The translations under genes and the position numbers were made by a program. Under the pieces are notes generated by a model that had not been told where the DNA came from, did not search any database, and was given only the letters and a program-made list of their open reading frames with translations. A stretch of 9,849 bases of DNA from Pseudobdellovibrionaceae bacterium (GTDB lineage: Bacteria; Bdellovibrionota; Bdellovibrionia; Bdellovibrionales; JAMPXM01): contig CAJYIL010000072.1 in assembly GCA_913774795.1 (NCBI GenBank), positions 1 to 9,849 of the forward strand. Reading direction: 5' to 3'. Below are positions 1-5,946 of this stretch, in pieces (positions within the stretch are counted from its first letter, which is position 1; every line of letters starts with the position of its first letter).

Positions 1-1
1 G

Positions 2-691
2 TCGGCGGGCTCGGCGACGATCGTGAGCGAAGAAAAGAACATCACGTCGAACAACTTGGTGGCAATCCTAGGGTATCACCGCCGGCTTGGCGATCTGTGG
101 TCGATCGGCGTTTCGTACCGCGCACCCTCGGTGCAAATCGCTGGCGAAGGCACGTACTTCAAGTCAACGACCGTCGCGACACCTTATTCGACGAGTGAGA
201 TCTATCACGGCAGCACGCGTGCGGTGACGCGCATTCCAGCGAAACTCGCTCTCGGCGTCGCGCGCGAGGTTGTCGGAGTGCGCACGTTCTCTTTGGATGT
301 GTCGCTGTACTCCGGAACGAACTACCAAGACTTTCCCGAAGCGCCCGATGCGACTGACGACATTCATCATCACGAGATCGCCAACTTCGCGTTTGGCTAC
401 GAGCAGTTCATTGCGCCGTGGGTTTCTTTGCGCACAGGCCTCTTCACAAACTTGTCATCAGCCGACTCGCCTTCTGCTTCGAAAGGTTTGCGCGAACTTG
501 ATCAACTGAACCTCTACGGATGGTCGGCGAATTTTTGCATTCACACGCACGAGCAGACAACGTTCACGTTTGGCGGCTATTACGAAGGTGGCTCAGGTCT
601 GTCGACTCAGTTAGTCGGATCGTCGATCAAAGTGATTCCGAAATCGCAGCAGATTTTTACGATGCTGGTCGGAACAGGATTTCAGTTTTAA
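2..691 (+). CDS. Outer-membrane beta-barrel protein, FadL/OMPP1-like, C-terminal part
   Basis: The reading frame is open from the left edge, so the true start lies outside the window; the GTG at 23 is internal to the open frame. About 229 residues are visible. They alternate polar and hydrophobic residues in short stretches typical of transmembrane beta strands (for example LWSIGVSYRAP, RIPAKLALGVA, FTFGGYYEGG, FTMLVGTGFQF). The chain ends in phenylalanine, as expected of the C-terminal signal read by the BAM assembly machinery. Strand patterns such as WSIGVSYRAP and SLRTGLFTN recall the FadL/OMPP1/TodX family of hydrophobic-compound channels, but the family's N-terminal hatch is not visible, so the subfamily is uncertain. 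The VOC gene follows after 10 bases, suggesting one transcript. Barrel nature is well supported; the FadL assignment is an inference. Confidence 0.7.
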   Translation, partial: SAGSATIVSEEKNITSNNLVAILGYHRRLGDLWSIGVSYRAPSVQIAGEGTYFKSTTVATPYSTSEIYHGSTRAVTRIPAKLALGVAREVVGVRTFSLDVSLYSGTNYQDFPEAPDATDDIHHHEIANFAFGYEQFIAPWVSLRTGLFTNLSSADSPSASKGLRELDQLNLYGWSANFCIHTHEQTTFTFGGYYEGGSGLSTQLVGSSIKVIPKSQQIFTMLVGTGFQF

Positions 692-701
692 GGGAGACTC
701 C

Positions 702-1052
702 ATGAAAGTGAAACGCATCGTAGCCAACGTTTGCATTGAGAAGCCAAAGGCCGCCAAGAAGTTCTATCAAGACATTCTTGGTCTGGATCTCATGATGGAC
801 CATGGGTGGATTGCGACTTACGGATCGACCGCGAAGATGACCGTGCAAGTGAGCTTTGCTTCGGAGGGAGGTTCTGGCACAGAGGTGCCAGCGCTCTCGA
901 TCGAAGTCGACGATGTGGACGAGGCGTTCAAGCGGATGAAGAAAGCGCGCTTCAAAATTCTTTACCCGCTCACCGAAGAAGATTGGGGCGTGCGTCGGTT
1001 TTTCGTGCGCGACCCGTTCGGCCAGACGGTCAATATCTTAGAGCACGTTTAA
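702..1052 (+). CDS. VOC-superfamily (glyoxalase/bleomycin-resistance fold) protein
   Basis: A 116-residue protein, the usual length of a single-domain VOC protein. The ATG is preceded by AGGGAGA with good spacing. The fold pattern is visible as paired beta-alpha-beta-beta-beta units: KRIVANVCIEKPKAAKKFYQ (residues 4-23, ending in the FYQDILGL helix motif) and PALSIEVDDVDEAFKRMKK (63-81), then RRFFVRDPFGQTVNILEH (98-115). The DPFGQTVNILEH end is the classical VOC signature, and Glu114 sits where the family has a metal ligand. The first strand lacks the usual histidine ligand (VANVC), so metal binding and enzymatic activity are uncertain. The substrate cannot be told from sequence; members include glyoxalases, dioxygenases, epimerases and drug-binding proteins. 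It starts 10 bases after the barrel gene and probably shares its transcript. No intrinsic terminator is visible between its stop and the convergent broken gene 22 bases on. Confidence 0.85.
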   Translation: MKVKRIVANVCIEKPKAAKKFYQDILGLDLMMDHGWIATYGSTAKMTVQVSFASEGGSGTEVPALSIEVDDVDEAFKRMKKARFKILYPLTEEDWGVRRFFVRDPFGQTVNILEHV

Positions 1053-1074
1053 AATTGAAGCCGCAATCGGAGAT

Positions 1075-1800
1075 TCACCAACGCGCGGTCGGTTGAACGA
1101 GAAACGAATGTGTTTGGTACATCTGATTGATGCCAAGGCCTCGAAACTCAGATCCCAGTTCGACATGCACATTTCGCGATACGCGTACATCCGTGGAAAG
1201 GCGGATTGGAAGCGTGATATCGAAATTGCTGTTGTAGCTCGATTTTCGATCATACGTCTGGAGCAGGATCGTGTCGTTGACGACGAGCGAGAATCCTAGC
1301 TTTAGTGCCCAGCTGTCAGTGATTTGTGACAGATAAAATGGATTCAAGCTCACTGTCCAGATGATCGGGTAACTACTAAACGGAAAGAACTAAAAATATT
1401 CGAGCTGAATCTCGTAGGCTTGCGTCGCCGAAAGAGCTCACCTGAGGTGACCGTTGAAACGCGGACGCTCGCCCCAAAGACCGCCTTGAGCGAGACCGAG
1501 ACTCCACCGAAAGGCTGATTGTTGGATGCCTACTTGGGACGGATCGCGAACGATCAAACCCAAAGGCAACGGCGCCCAGACAAGCGCAAATTCATCGTTC
1601 AGGCTCCGCTGGTATTCGAGGTCGAGCGACATCGAGTCTCGACGATTGAGACTGTCAATCCGCGCGTGATTGTATTGAAACTGGATCGGCAAAACACTCT
1701 CATGAGCCGCGGGCCCAAAGGGCATCTCAATAAAACGGCGATCGACTGTTTCTGCGTGGGCGATCGAAATAAAAGTGAGAAGCGCGAGGAGCCAGCTCAC
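1075..1800 (-). pseudogene. Broken gene for an exported beta-barrel-like protein, two in-frame stops
   Basis: Read leftward from a GTG at 1800, the frame begins with a clear signal peptide (MSWLLALLTFISIAHA, then ETVDR) and runs 120 codons to a TGA at 1440-1438. The same frame then gives 15 sense codons (ALSATQAYEIQLEYF), a TAG at 1392-1390, and 104 more codons ending in a TGA at 1077-1075. All three pieces share one frame and continue the same alternating, aromatic-rich beta-strand character (AYEIQLEYF, WALKLGFSLVV, HVELGSEFRGLG), and the last residue is Trp, as in many outer-membrane proteins. Both stops could each come from one C-to-T change (CGA to TGA, CAG to TAG). The GTG start overlaps the stop of the B12-subunit gene by four bases (GTGA), so it was probably translationally coupled. 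I do not recognise the family. A shortened 120-residue product may still be made. Confidence 0.65.
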
Positions 1801-2210
1801 TTCGCCAAAGTCTTAATCTTCTCGACGATCTCCCCGATCGACGAACCCGGGCCAAACACCGCGGCGACGCCGTTTTTGCGAAGCAGATCGGCGTCGTCAT
1901 CCGGGATGATGCCGCCAACGAAGATCGGCGTGTCGAGCGACTGCTTTTTCATCAAATCTTGAATCGCGGTGACGAGAGGGACGTGGGCGCCCGAGAGGAT
2001 CGAGAGACCGACCACGTCGACGTCTTCTTGCAGAGCAGCGGAGACAACCATCTCCGGCGTCTGGTGAAGCCCCGTGTAAATGACCTCAAAACCGGCATCG
2101 CGCAAGCCCCGGGCGACGACTTTGGCGCCGCGATCGTGACCGTCGAGACCTGGCTTGGCCACGAGGACGCGGATGATGCGGTCTTGCCCTAATCCCGATT
2201 GAGTCGACAT
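1797..2210 (-). CDS. Stand-alone cobalamin-binding subunit of an acyl-CoA mutase
   Basis: A 137-residue protein matching the B12-binding domain of methylmalonyl-CoA mutase-type enzymes, which carry adenosylcobalamin for carbon-skeleton rearrangements. The Rossmann-like domain starts at RIIRVLVAKPGLDGHDRG (residues 11-28). It holds the DxHxxG motif (D23, H25, G28); His25 is the expected lower axial cobalt ligand. The further signatures GLSILSGAH (68-76) and FVGGIIPDDD (97-106) cover the nucleotide-tail pocket. The ATG at 2210 is chosen because AAGGAG lies just upstream and homology begins there; the longer frame to 2324 would overlap the divergent dehydrogenase. As a separate polypeptide it resembles small subunits of two-chain mutases and needs a catalytic partner. 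The mutase at the right edge is on the same strand 7 kb away but looks like a fused type, so pairing is unproven. Its stop overlaps the GTG of the broken barrel gene. Confidence 0.9.
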   Translation of the reverse strand: MSTQSGLGQDRIIRVLVAKPGLDGHDRGAKVVARGLRDAGFEVIYTGLHQTPEMVVSAALQEDVDVVGLSILSGAHVPLVTAIQDLMKKQSLDTPIFVGGIIPDDDADLLRKNGVAAVFGPGSSIGEIVEKIKTLAK

Positions 2211-2280
2211 GCGTGCTCCTTGATTTCGCTGGGCGCGGTCTTTACAGTGATCGGCACTACTAAATATTTCGGAGACACTG
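2211..2280. promoter_or_regulatory. Divergent intergenic region between B12 subunit and acyl-CoA dehydrogenase
   Basis: Seventy bases separate the two divergent start codons, so promoters for both genes are expected here. Ribosome sites are clear: GGAG at 2271-2274 for the rightward gene, and AAGGAG on the other strand for the leftward gene. A TTTACA at 2241-2246 could be a rightward -35 box with an AT-rich stretch (TAAATATTT) at 2261-2269, but the -10 match and spacing are poor. A short interrupted palindrome, AGTG-5-CACT (2246-2258), lies in the middle and could be an operator half-site pair; it is too short to be convincing. Confidence 0.3.
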
Positions 2281-3459
2281 ATGTCAAACCCTTCGAACGC
2301 CACAGATGCTAGACCTGCGATCACGACTCTCTCAGAAGACGAACTCGCCTTCCGCGATGCGGTTTACGATTTCGCCCAAGGCGAGATCAAACCCCTCACT
2401 CAAAAAATGGATGAGCACGCGGAGCTCGATAAATCCCTTCTCCCAAAACTTTTCGAAATGGGTCTGATGGGCGTCGAATCGCCTGAAAAATACGGTGGCG
2501 CCGGCGGTTCATTCTTCATGGCCTGCCTCGCGGTCGAGCAAATCGGTCGCGTTGACGGTTCTGTCTCGGTTTTGGTCGACGTTCAAAATACGCTCGTCAC
2601 CAACGCATTCATTCGTTGGGGCTCCGAAGAAATCAAATCGAAGTATCTCCCGAAACTCGCGCGCGAGTGGGTCGGCGCTTACGCTCTCTCGGAGAGTACG
2701 AGCGGCTCAGATGCTTTCGCACTCAAACTGAGAGCCGAAGACAAGGGTGACAAGTGGGTCTTGAACGGCTCGAAACTCTGGATCACGAACGGCAAAGAAG
2801 CTGGCGTGTTTATCGTTTTCGCGAACATGAATCCTTCGGCGGGTTACAAAGGCATCACCGCTTTTATCGTCGAAAAAGACTTCAAAGGATTCACGGTCGG
2901 TAAAAAAGAAGACAAACTCGGTATCCGCGCGTCGTCGACAACTGAGCTCTTGTTCGAAAACTGCGAAGTTCCGAAGGGCAATATTTTGGGCGAGGTCGGC
3001 AAAGGCTACAAGATCGCCATCGAAACGCTCAATGAAGGCCGGATTGGCATCGGCGCCCAAATGGTCGGAATCGCGCAAGGCGCTTACGACGCGGCTAAAG
3101 CATACGTTCAATCACGCGAGCAATTCGGCAAACCGATCGCGTCGTTCCAAGGTGTTCAGTTCCAGTTGGCAGAAATGCGCGTGCAACTCGAAGCCGCTCG
3201 ACTCATGGTTTATAACGCCGCTCGCTTGAAAGACGCAGGTCAACCGTTCATCGAAGAAGCCGCGATGGCAAAACTCTTCTCGTCGCGTGCGGCAGAGAAA
3301 ATCGCGTCGATGGGCATCGACCTTTTCGGCGGTAACGGCTTCACGCGCGAATATCCAGCTGAGAAATTCTGGCGTGATGCGAAGATCGGTCAGATTTACG
3401 AGGGAACATCGAACATGCAGCTCAACACCATCGCGAAGATGGAATTGACTGAGAGCTAA
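2281..3459 (+). CDS. Acyl-CoA dehydrogenase, short/branched-chain type
   Basis: A 392-residue flavoprotein of usual family length that oxidises an acyl-CoA to the 2,3-enoyl-CoA with FAD, passing electrons to electron-transfer flavoprotein. N-terminal helical domain (about 15-130), middle beta domain with the FAD/substrate signatures YALSESTSGSDAF (134-146) and KLWITNG (165-171), and C-terminal helical domain with QSREQFGKPIASFQ (277-290) and GGNGFTREYP (350-359). The catalytic base is expected to be Glu374 in IYEGTSNMQLNTIAK; the NMQLNTIAK ending closely recalls the mammalian short/branched-chain dehydrogenase ACADSB. This hints at isobutyryl- or 2-methylbutyryl-CoA as substrate, but short straight-chain acyl-CoA cannot be excluded. 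GGAG precedes the ATG by six bases. It is divergent from the B12-binding subunit, which fits a branched-chain amino acid or acyl-CoA catabolic locus, and ends in a strong terminator. Confidence 0.93.
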   Translation: MSNPSNATDARPAITTLSEDELAFRDAVYDFAQGEIKPLTQKMDEHAELDKSLLPKLFEMGLMGVESPEKYGGAGGSFFMACLAVEQIGRVDGSVSVLVDVQNTLVTNAFIRWGSEEIKSKYLPKLAREWVGAYALSESTSGSDAFALKLRAEDKGDKWVLNGSKLWITNGKEAGVFIVFANMNPSAGYKGITAFIVEKDFKGFTVGKKEDKLGIRASSTTELLFENCEVPKGNILGEVGKGYKIAIETLNEGRIGIGAQMVGIAQGAYDAAKAYVQSREQFGKPIASFQGVQFQLAEMRVQLEAARLMVYNAARLKDAGQPFIEEAAMAKLFSSRAAEKIASMGIDLFGGNGFTREYPAEKFWRDAKIGQIYEGTSNMQLNTIAKMELTES

Positions 3460-3485
3460 GCCTCAGAACCTCAATCAGGCAACAA

Positions 3486-3520
3486 AGCCGACTCTCGAAA
3501 GAGGTCGGCTTTTTTATTTT
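3486..3520. terminator. Intrinsic terminator, probably bidirectional
   Basis: AGCCGACTCT, loop CGAA, AGAGGTCGGCT forms a stem with a single bulged G, followed by TTTTTATTTT. It sits 26 bases after the acyl-CoA dehydrogenase stop. The T-tract overlaps the stop codon of the convergent carboxypeptidase gene (TAA on the minus strand at 3516-3514). In the leftward direction the same stem begins directly after that stop and is followed by TTTGTTG, a weaker tail, so it may serve both genes. Confidence 0.88.
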
Positions 3521-4242
3521 CGCTGAGTCGACTCAAGCGTTTTCAAAAAATCATCTGGCAACTGCCCTGACGCTTTGTAAGCTTTCGCGGCCACGACACC
3601 AACATAGCGCCAGTGCCATGGTTCAAAGAAATAACCAGTGGCTGAGTTGTAGCCGTGATTCTCCGGATCATCATCCCCGAACGGATAACTCATGATGAAG
3701 CCAAATTCGTGCGCGTGTTGGTCAAGCCATGCGAACGATGGCGTTTTATCGGCCTTCTCGATCGAGAAGTCGTAATTCAACTCCTCGAAGACGATATCCA
3801 TCGTCGTGCCGAGTTGGTGCTGGCTTCGGCCCGGCTCAGCACTGATCTTTTGCGCATAACCGAAACCGCGCTCAGGCGAATGAAATTGGGTTGTGAACTT
3901 CGCGACCTTTGAAGCAAAGGTTCGGCATTGATCGTCGAAGGAACGGTAGGCCGAACGAATAAAGAGTTTCACGCCGGATTTCGCGGCGGCCTCGTGCATT
4001 CGCGCGTAGGCTCTGAGCGCCGGTGCCCTTAAAGTTTGATGCTTGGGTGCGAGCGGCGAAATGAGTTCGACCGGAATAACCTCGAGATCCTTGGGGACGT
4101 AGGCCGGAGAGAGTTGGCGAGACGCCTCTTTATTCACAACGACGAAGAGATTCGTGACCGGCCACTGCCCACCCCGACTCTCGCTGCAATTGGAATCGGC
4201 CTGTGCGGAAAGTGCAAGAGCCAGAACGAGAAGACTCAACAT
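3514..4242 (-). CDS. Exported D-alanyl-D-alanine carboxypeptidase, VanY/M15B type
   Basis: A 242-residue zinc peptidase expected in the periplasm, where it removes the terminal D-Ala from peptidoglycan pentapeptide stems. It has a signal peptide (MLSLLVLALALSAQA, then DSNC). M15B signatures occur in order: RSAYRSFDDQ (96-105); SQHQLGTTMD (140-149) with the zinc ligands His142 and Asp149; and EPWHWRYVG (207-215) with catalytic Glu207 and the third ligand His210. All key residues are present, so it should be active. The ATG directly abuts the TGA of the upstream gene (TGAATG), which indicates translational coupling within the cluster headed by the L,D-transpeptidase. Tetrapeptides made by this enzyme are donor substrates for L,D-transpeptidases, giving a functional reason for the arrangement. 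L,D-carboxypeptidase or endopeptidase activity is possible within M15 and is not excluded. Confidence 0.92.
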   Translation of the reverse strand: MLSLLVLALALSAQADSNCSESRGGQWPVTNLFVVVNKEASRQLSPAYVPKDLEVIPVELISPLAPKHQTLRAPALRAYARMHEAAAKSGVKLFIRSAYRSFDDQCRTFASKVAKFTTQFHSPERGFGYAQKISAEPGRSQHQLGTTMDIVFEELNYDFSIEKADKTPSFAWLDQHAHEFGFIMSYPFGDDDPENHGYNSATGYFFEPWHWRYVGVVAAKAYKASGQLPDDFLKTLESTQRK

Positions 4243-5064
4243 TCAATTTCCGATCGCTTCGTTAGGATTATCACGCGCGGACTGAAGATCGCCCGCGGTC
4301 GGGCCCTGGTAGATACTCATGACAACCGGAGCATTTCGAGCCGCTTCATGTTTCACGTAGAGGTCGTAACCGTAATTACCGCCGGAGAGCGCGGCCGATG
4401 CGAGAACGAGAGTGACAAGCTTGTGGTTCATCATCCAACGAAAGACGCGTTTGATCCGCCCCGGTGGGAGCTTCACGTTTTCGACGGCCGCGAGATGACC
4501 ATCGAGCGCCGAGAGTCGCTGATCGAGCTGTTTCGAATCAGCGCGCGATTTTAGAACGATTGTTTGTTCGAACGTCTCAGCGCGAAGAATCGAAAGCTCA
4601 TCGGCGCGAAGCGGACGCGCCGGATGAGTGGCCATCTCATTGATTTTCGAAAGACGTTCGATGCTGGCGCGGTTGAGCCGAAGAGCTCCATTGATTTCGG
4701 ATCGACGTGCGACCTGCACACGTGACGTCTTCCCTTCAAGCGTTGCGAGCTCGCGGCGCAGTTCAGAGTTTTTCTCCATGAGCGAATGAGCGGTGCGCGT
4801 GACCGACGAGAGAATTTCGCTTCGAACTTCGGGGCGCAAGAGACTTTGAGGCGAGGCCTCAGGGAAAGAATAACGGAGAGTCACTGAATTGCCGGGTCTC
4901 AACGGCGCATGCAATGGCGCAAAGAGGTCGTAGCAAGCCGGAGAAGCATCGGCTGCGTAAGCAAGAGCGAGGGTCGCGAGGATGAGGATCCCCTGCCAAA
5001 ACATTTGACAGCGTGACGGCGAACGGCGGAACCGTGCCCTATTAGATCGAACCTGCGGGCGCAT
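4243..5064 (-). CDS. Unrecognised membrane-associated coiled-coil-like protein
   Basis: A 273-residue protein I cannot place in a family. Visible layout: a basic N-terminus with many Arg (1-20), a hydrophobic segment (FWQGILILATLALAYAADA, 22-40) that is a signal peptide or anchor, and a charged, helix-rich region (about 78-195) rich in Glu, Arg and Leu (ILSSVTRTAHSLMEKNSELR) and suggestive of coiled coil. A basic patch (RIKRVFRW, 203-210), a second hydrophobic segment (KLVTLVLASAALSGGNYGY, 215-233) and a short polar tail follow. The ATG at 5064 has GGAGG close upstream; the Met at residue 21 (5004) would give a neater signal peptide but has no ribosome site. Its position between an L,D-transpeptidase and a D,D-carboxypeptidase suggests a role in cell-wall modification, perhaps as a scaffold, but that is inference from context only. 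A 9-bp inverted repeat spans its start codon. Confidence 0.75.
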   Translation of the reverse strand: MRPQVRSNRARFRRSPSRCQMFWQGILILATLALAYAADASPACYDLFAPLHAPLRPGNSVTLRYSFPEASPQSLLRPEVRSEILSSVTRTAHSLMEKNSELRRELATLEGKTSRVQVARRSEINGALRLNRASIERLSKINEMATHPARPLRADELSILRAETFEQTIVLKSRADSKQLDQRLSALDGHLAAVENVKLPPGRIKRVFRWMMNHKLVTLVLASAALSGGNYGYDLYVKHEAARNAPVVMSIYQGPTAGDLQSARDNPNEAIGN

Positions 5065-5080
5065 AAAGCCTCCGCAGGTT
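5050..5080 (-). promoter_or_regulatory. Perfect 9-bp inverted repeat around a start codon
   Basis: On the leftward transcript AACCTGCGG and CCGCAGGTT pair perfectly around a 13-base loop (AGGCTTTATGCGC) that contains the ATG of the unrecognised membrane protein. Part of its Shine-Dalgarno GGAGG lies in the stem. There is no T-tract after it on either strand, so it is not an intrinsic terminator for the L,D-transpeptidase 23 bases upstream. It could limit translation of the second cistron, stabilise processed mRNA or be an operator. If the true start were the Met codon at 5004, it would be plain intergenic DNA. Confidence 0.5.
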
Positions 5081-5103
5081 GTTCATTGCTGAAATTAGGC
5101 CAA

Positions 5104-5766
5104 TTAGTTCTGCTGGTTAACGACGCGGATCAAGACGTTATTGGCTCCGACTTGGTCGACGAGGTCCCACATGATCTTCGCGTTATCGAGGTGAAGACGA
5201 ACGCAGCCGCCGGAGTCACGGTGACCGAGAGCTTTGTAGTGAGACGGCACGGTCGCGTGAATCGCGATTCCGCCGATGAAGAATTGCGCGTAAGGCATTG
5301 GCGCAAGCCATGTCGATGAGTAGTGGTTCTTCGAGCGGCGCTGGATACGGAAATCGCCCGTCGGAGTGACCGAGTTATAGACTTTGCCTGACTTCGCGAC
5401 TTCTGGTTTCTCACGGCCGGTCGACACGTAGAAATTGTAGATCAGCTGCCCGTCTAAATAAACTCGCATTGTTTGAGCTGTCGGAGATGTTCCGAACTCC
5501 GCTTTGTTTACGAGAATGAACAGGCGGTTTGTGTAGTTGACGCTCGCCTTGAAGTACTCACCACCGGGGATCAAGAACTCCTGCGCGAGTTCATCGGGAG
5601 TCAAACCTTCATCGAGCGTTTCTTCGGCGATTTCGGCGCGGTTGCGGATCGCTTGCGCTTCGGCTTCAGGAGTCGTGGTCTGGAGATCATCAACCGCCGG
5701 GATCGAAATCTGCGATGCTTTTGCGACGGAGAACATGAGAACAAGAGCAGCCAGGGCCTTGAGCAT
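5104..5766 (-). CDS. Exported L,D-transpeptidase (YkuD domain)
   Basis: A 220-residue protein with a signal peptide (MLKALAALVLMFSVAKA, then SQISIP), acidic linker (about 25-65) and a C-terminal YkuD domain (about 82-216). It is expected to form 3-3 crosslinks, or to attach proteins or amino acids to peptidoglycan, in the periplasm. The domain shows TPTGDFRI (134-141) and the catalytic motif with His170 (AIHAT), His182, Ser185, Gly187, Cys188 and Arg190 in GHRDSGGCVRL; Cys188 is the nucleophile. No LysM or other wall-binding domain is present. AGGAAGG lies about 10 bases before the ATG. The 180 bases upstream (5767-5946) hold no credible gene; they carry a TTGACA-like box (5895-5890) without a well-spaced -10, and a 5-bp hairpin (5858-5872). 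It heads a leftward cluster with the unknown protein (39-base gap) and the VanY-type peptidase. Confidence 0.93.
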   Translation of the reverse strand: MLKALAALVLMFSVAKASQISIPAVDDLQTTTPEAEAQAIRNRAEIAEETLDEGLTPDELAQEFLIPGGEYFKASVNYTNRLFILVNKAEFGTSPTAQTMRVYLDGQLIYNFYVSTGREKPEVAKSGKVYNSVTPTGDFRIQRRSKNHYSSTWLAPMPYAQFFIGGIAIHATVPSHYKALGHRDSGGCVRLHLDNAKIMWDLVDQVGANNVLIRVVNQQN

Positions 5767-5946
5767 AGAGGGGTTTCCTTCCTAAATTGTGAGGCCGAAG
5801 GTGTACCCGTCCCATGAAGGCACGTGGAGCCTTGAATTCGAGGGTTGAATCGATTTCGCCGTTTATGACGGCTTCCACACGCAGGAGTCTGTCAAAGTTA
5901 TCGAGGTCCGAGTGTACTGAGGTGCCGAGACCGACTTGCCGGCCCC

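Noticed and set aside
1390..1440. Stop-codon recoding (selenocysteine or readthrough) in the broken barrel gene
   Set aside because: No selenocysteine insertion hairpin was recognised and the second stop is TAG; both codons terminate ordinary genes elsewhere in the window, so nonsense mutation is simpler.
2211..2324. N-terminal extension of the B12-binding subunit to 2324
   Set aside because: It would overlap the start of the divergent dehydrogenase, has no domain similarity, and the ATG at 2210 has a strong ribosome site.
4036..4554. Rightward 172-codon frame across the VanY/unknown junction
   Set aside because: It spans two leftward genes, one with clear motifs; no ribosome site or domain supports it.
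5473..5817. Rightward open frames opposite the L,D-transpeptidase
   Set aside because: They are antisense to a gene with a complete catalytic motif and show no recognisable domain; high GC in wobble positions explains them.
5690..5878. Small leftward gene in the spacer upstream of the L,D-transpeptidase
   Set aside because: Most of it overlaps the transpeptidase signal peptide in another frame, and it has no family features.
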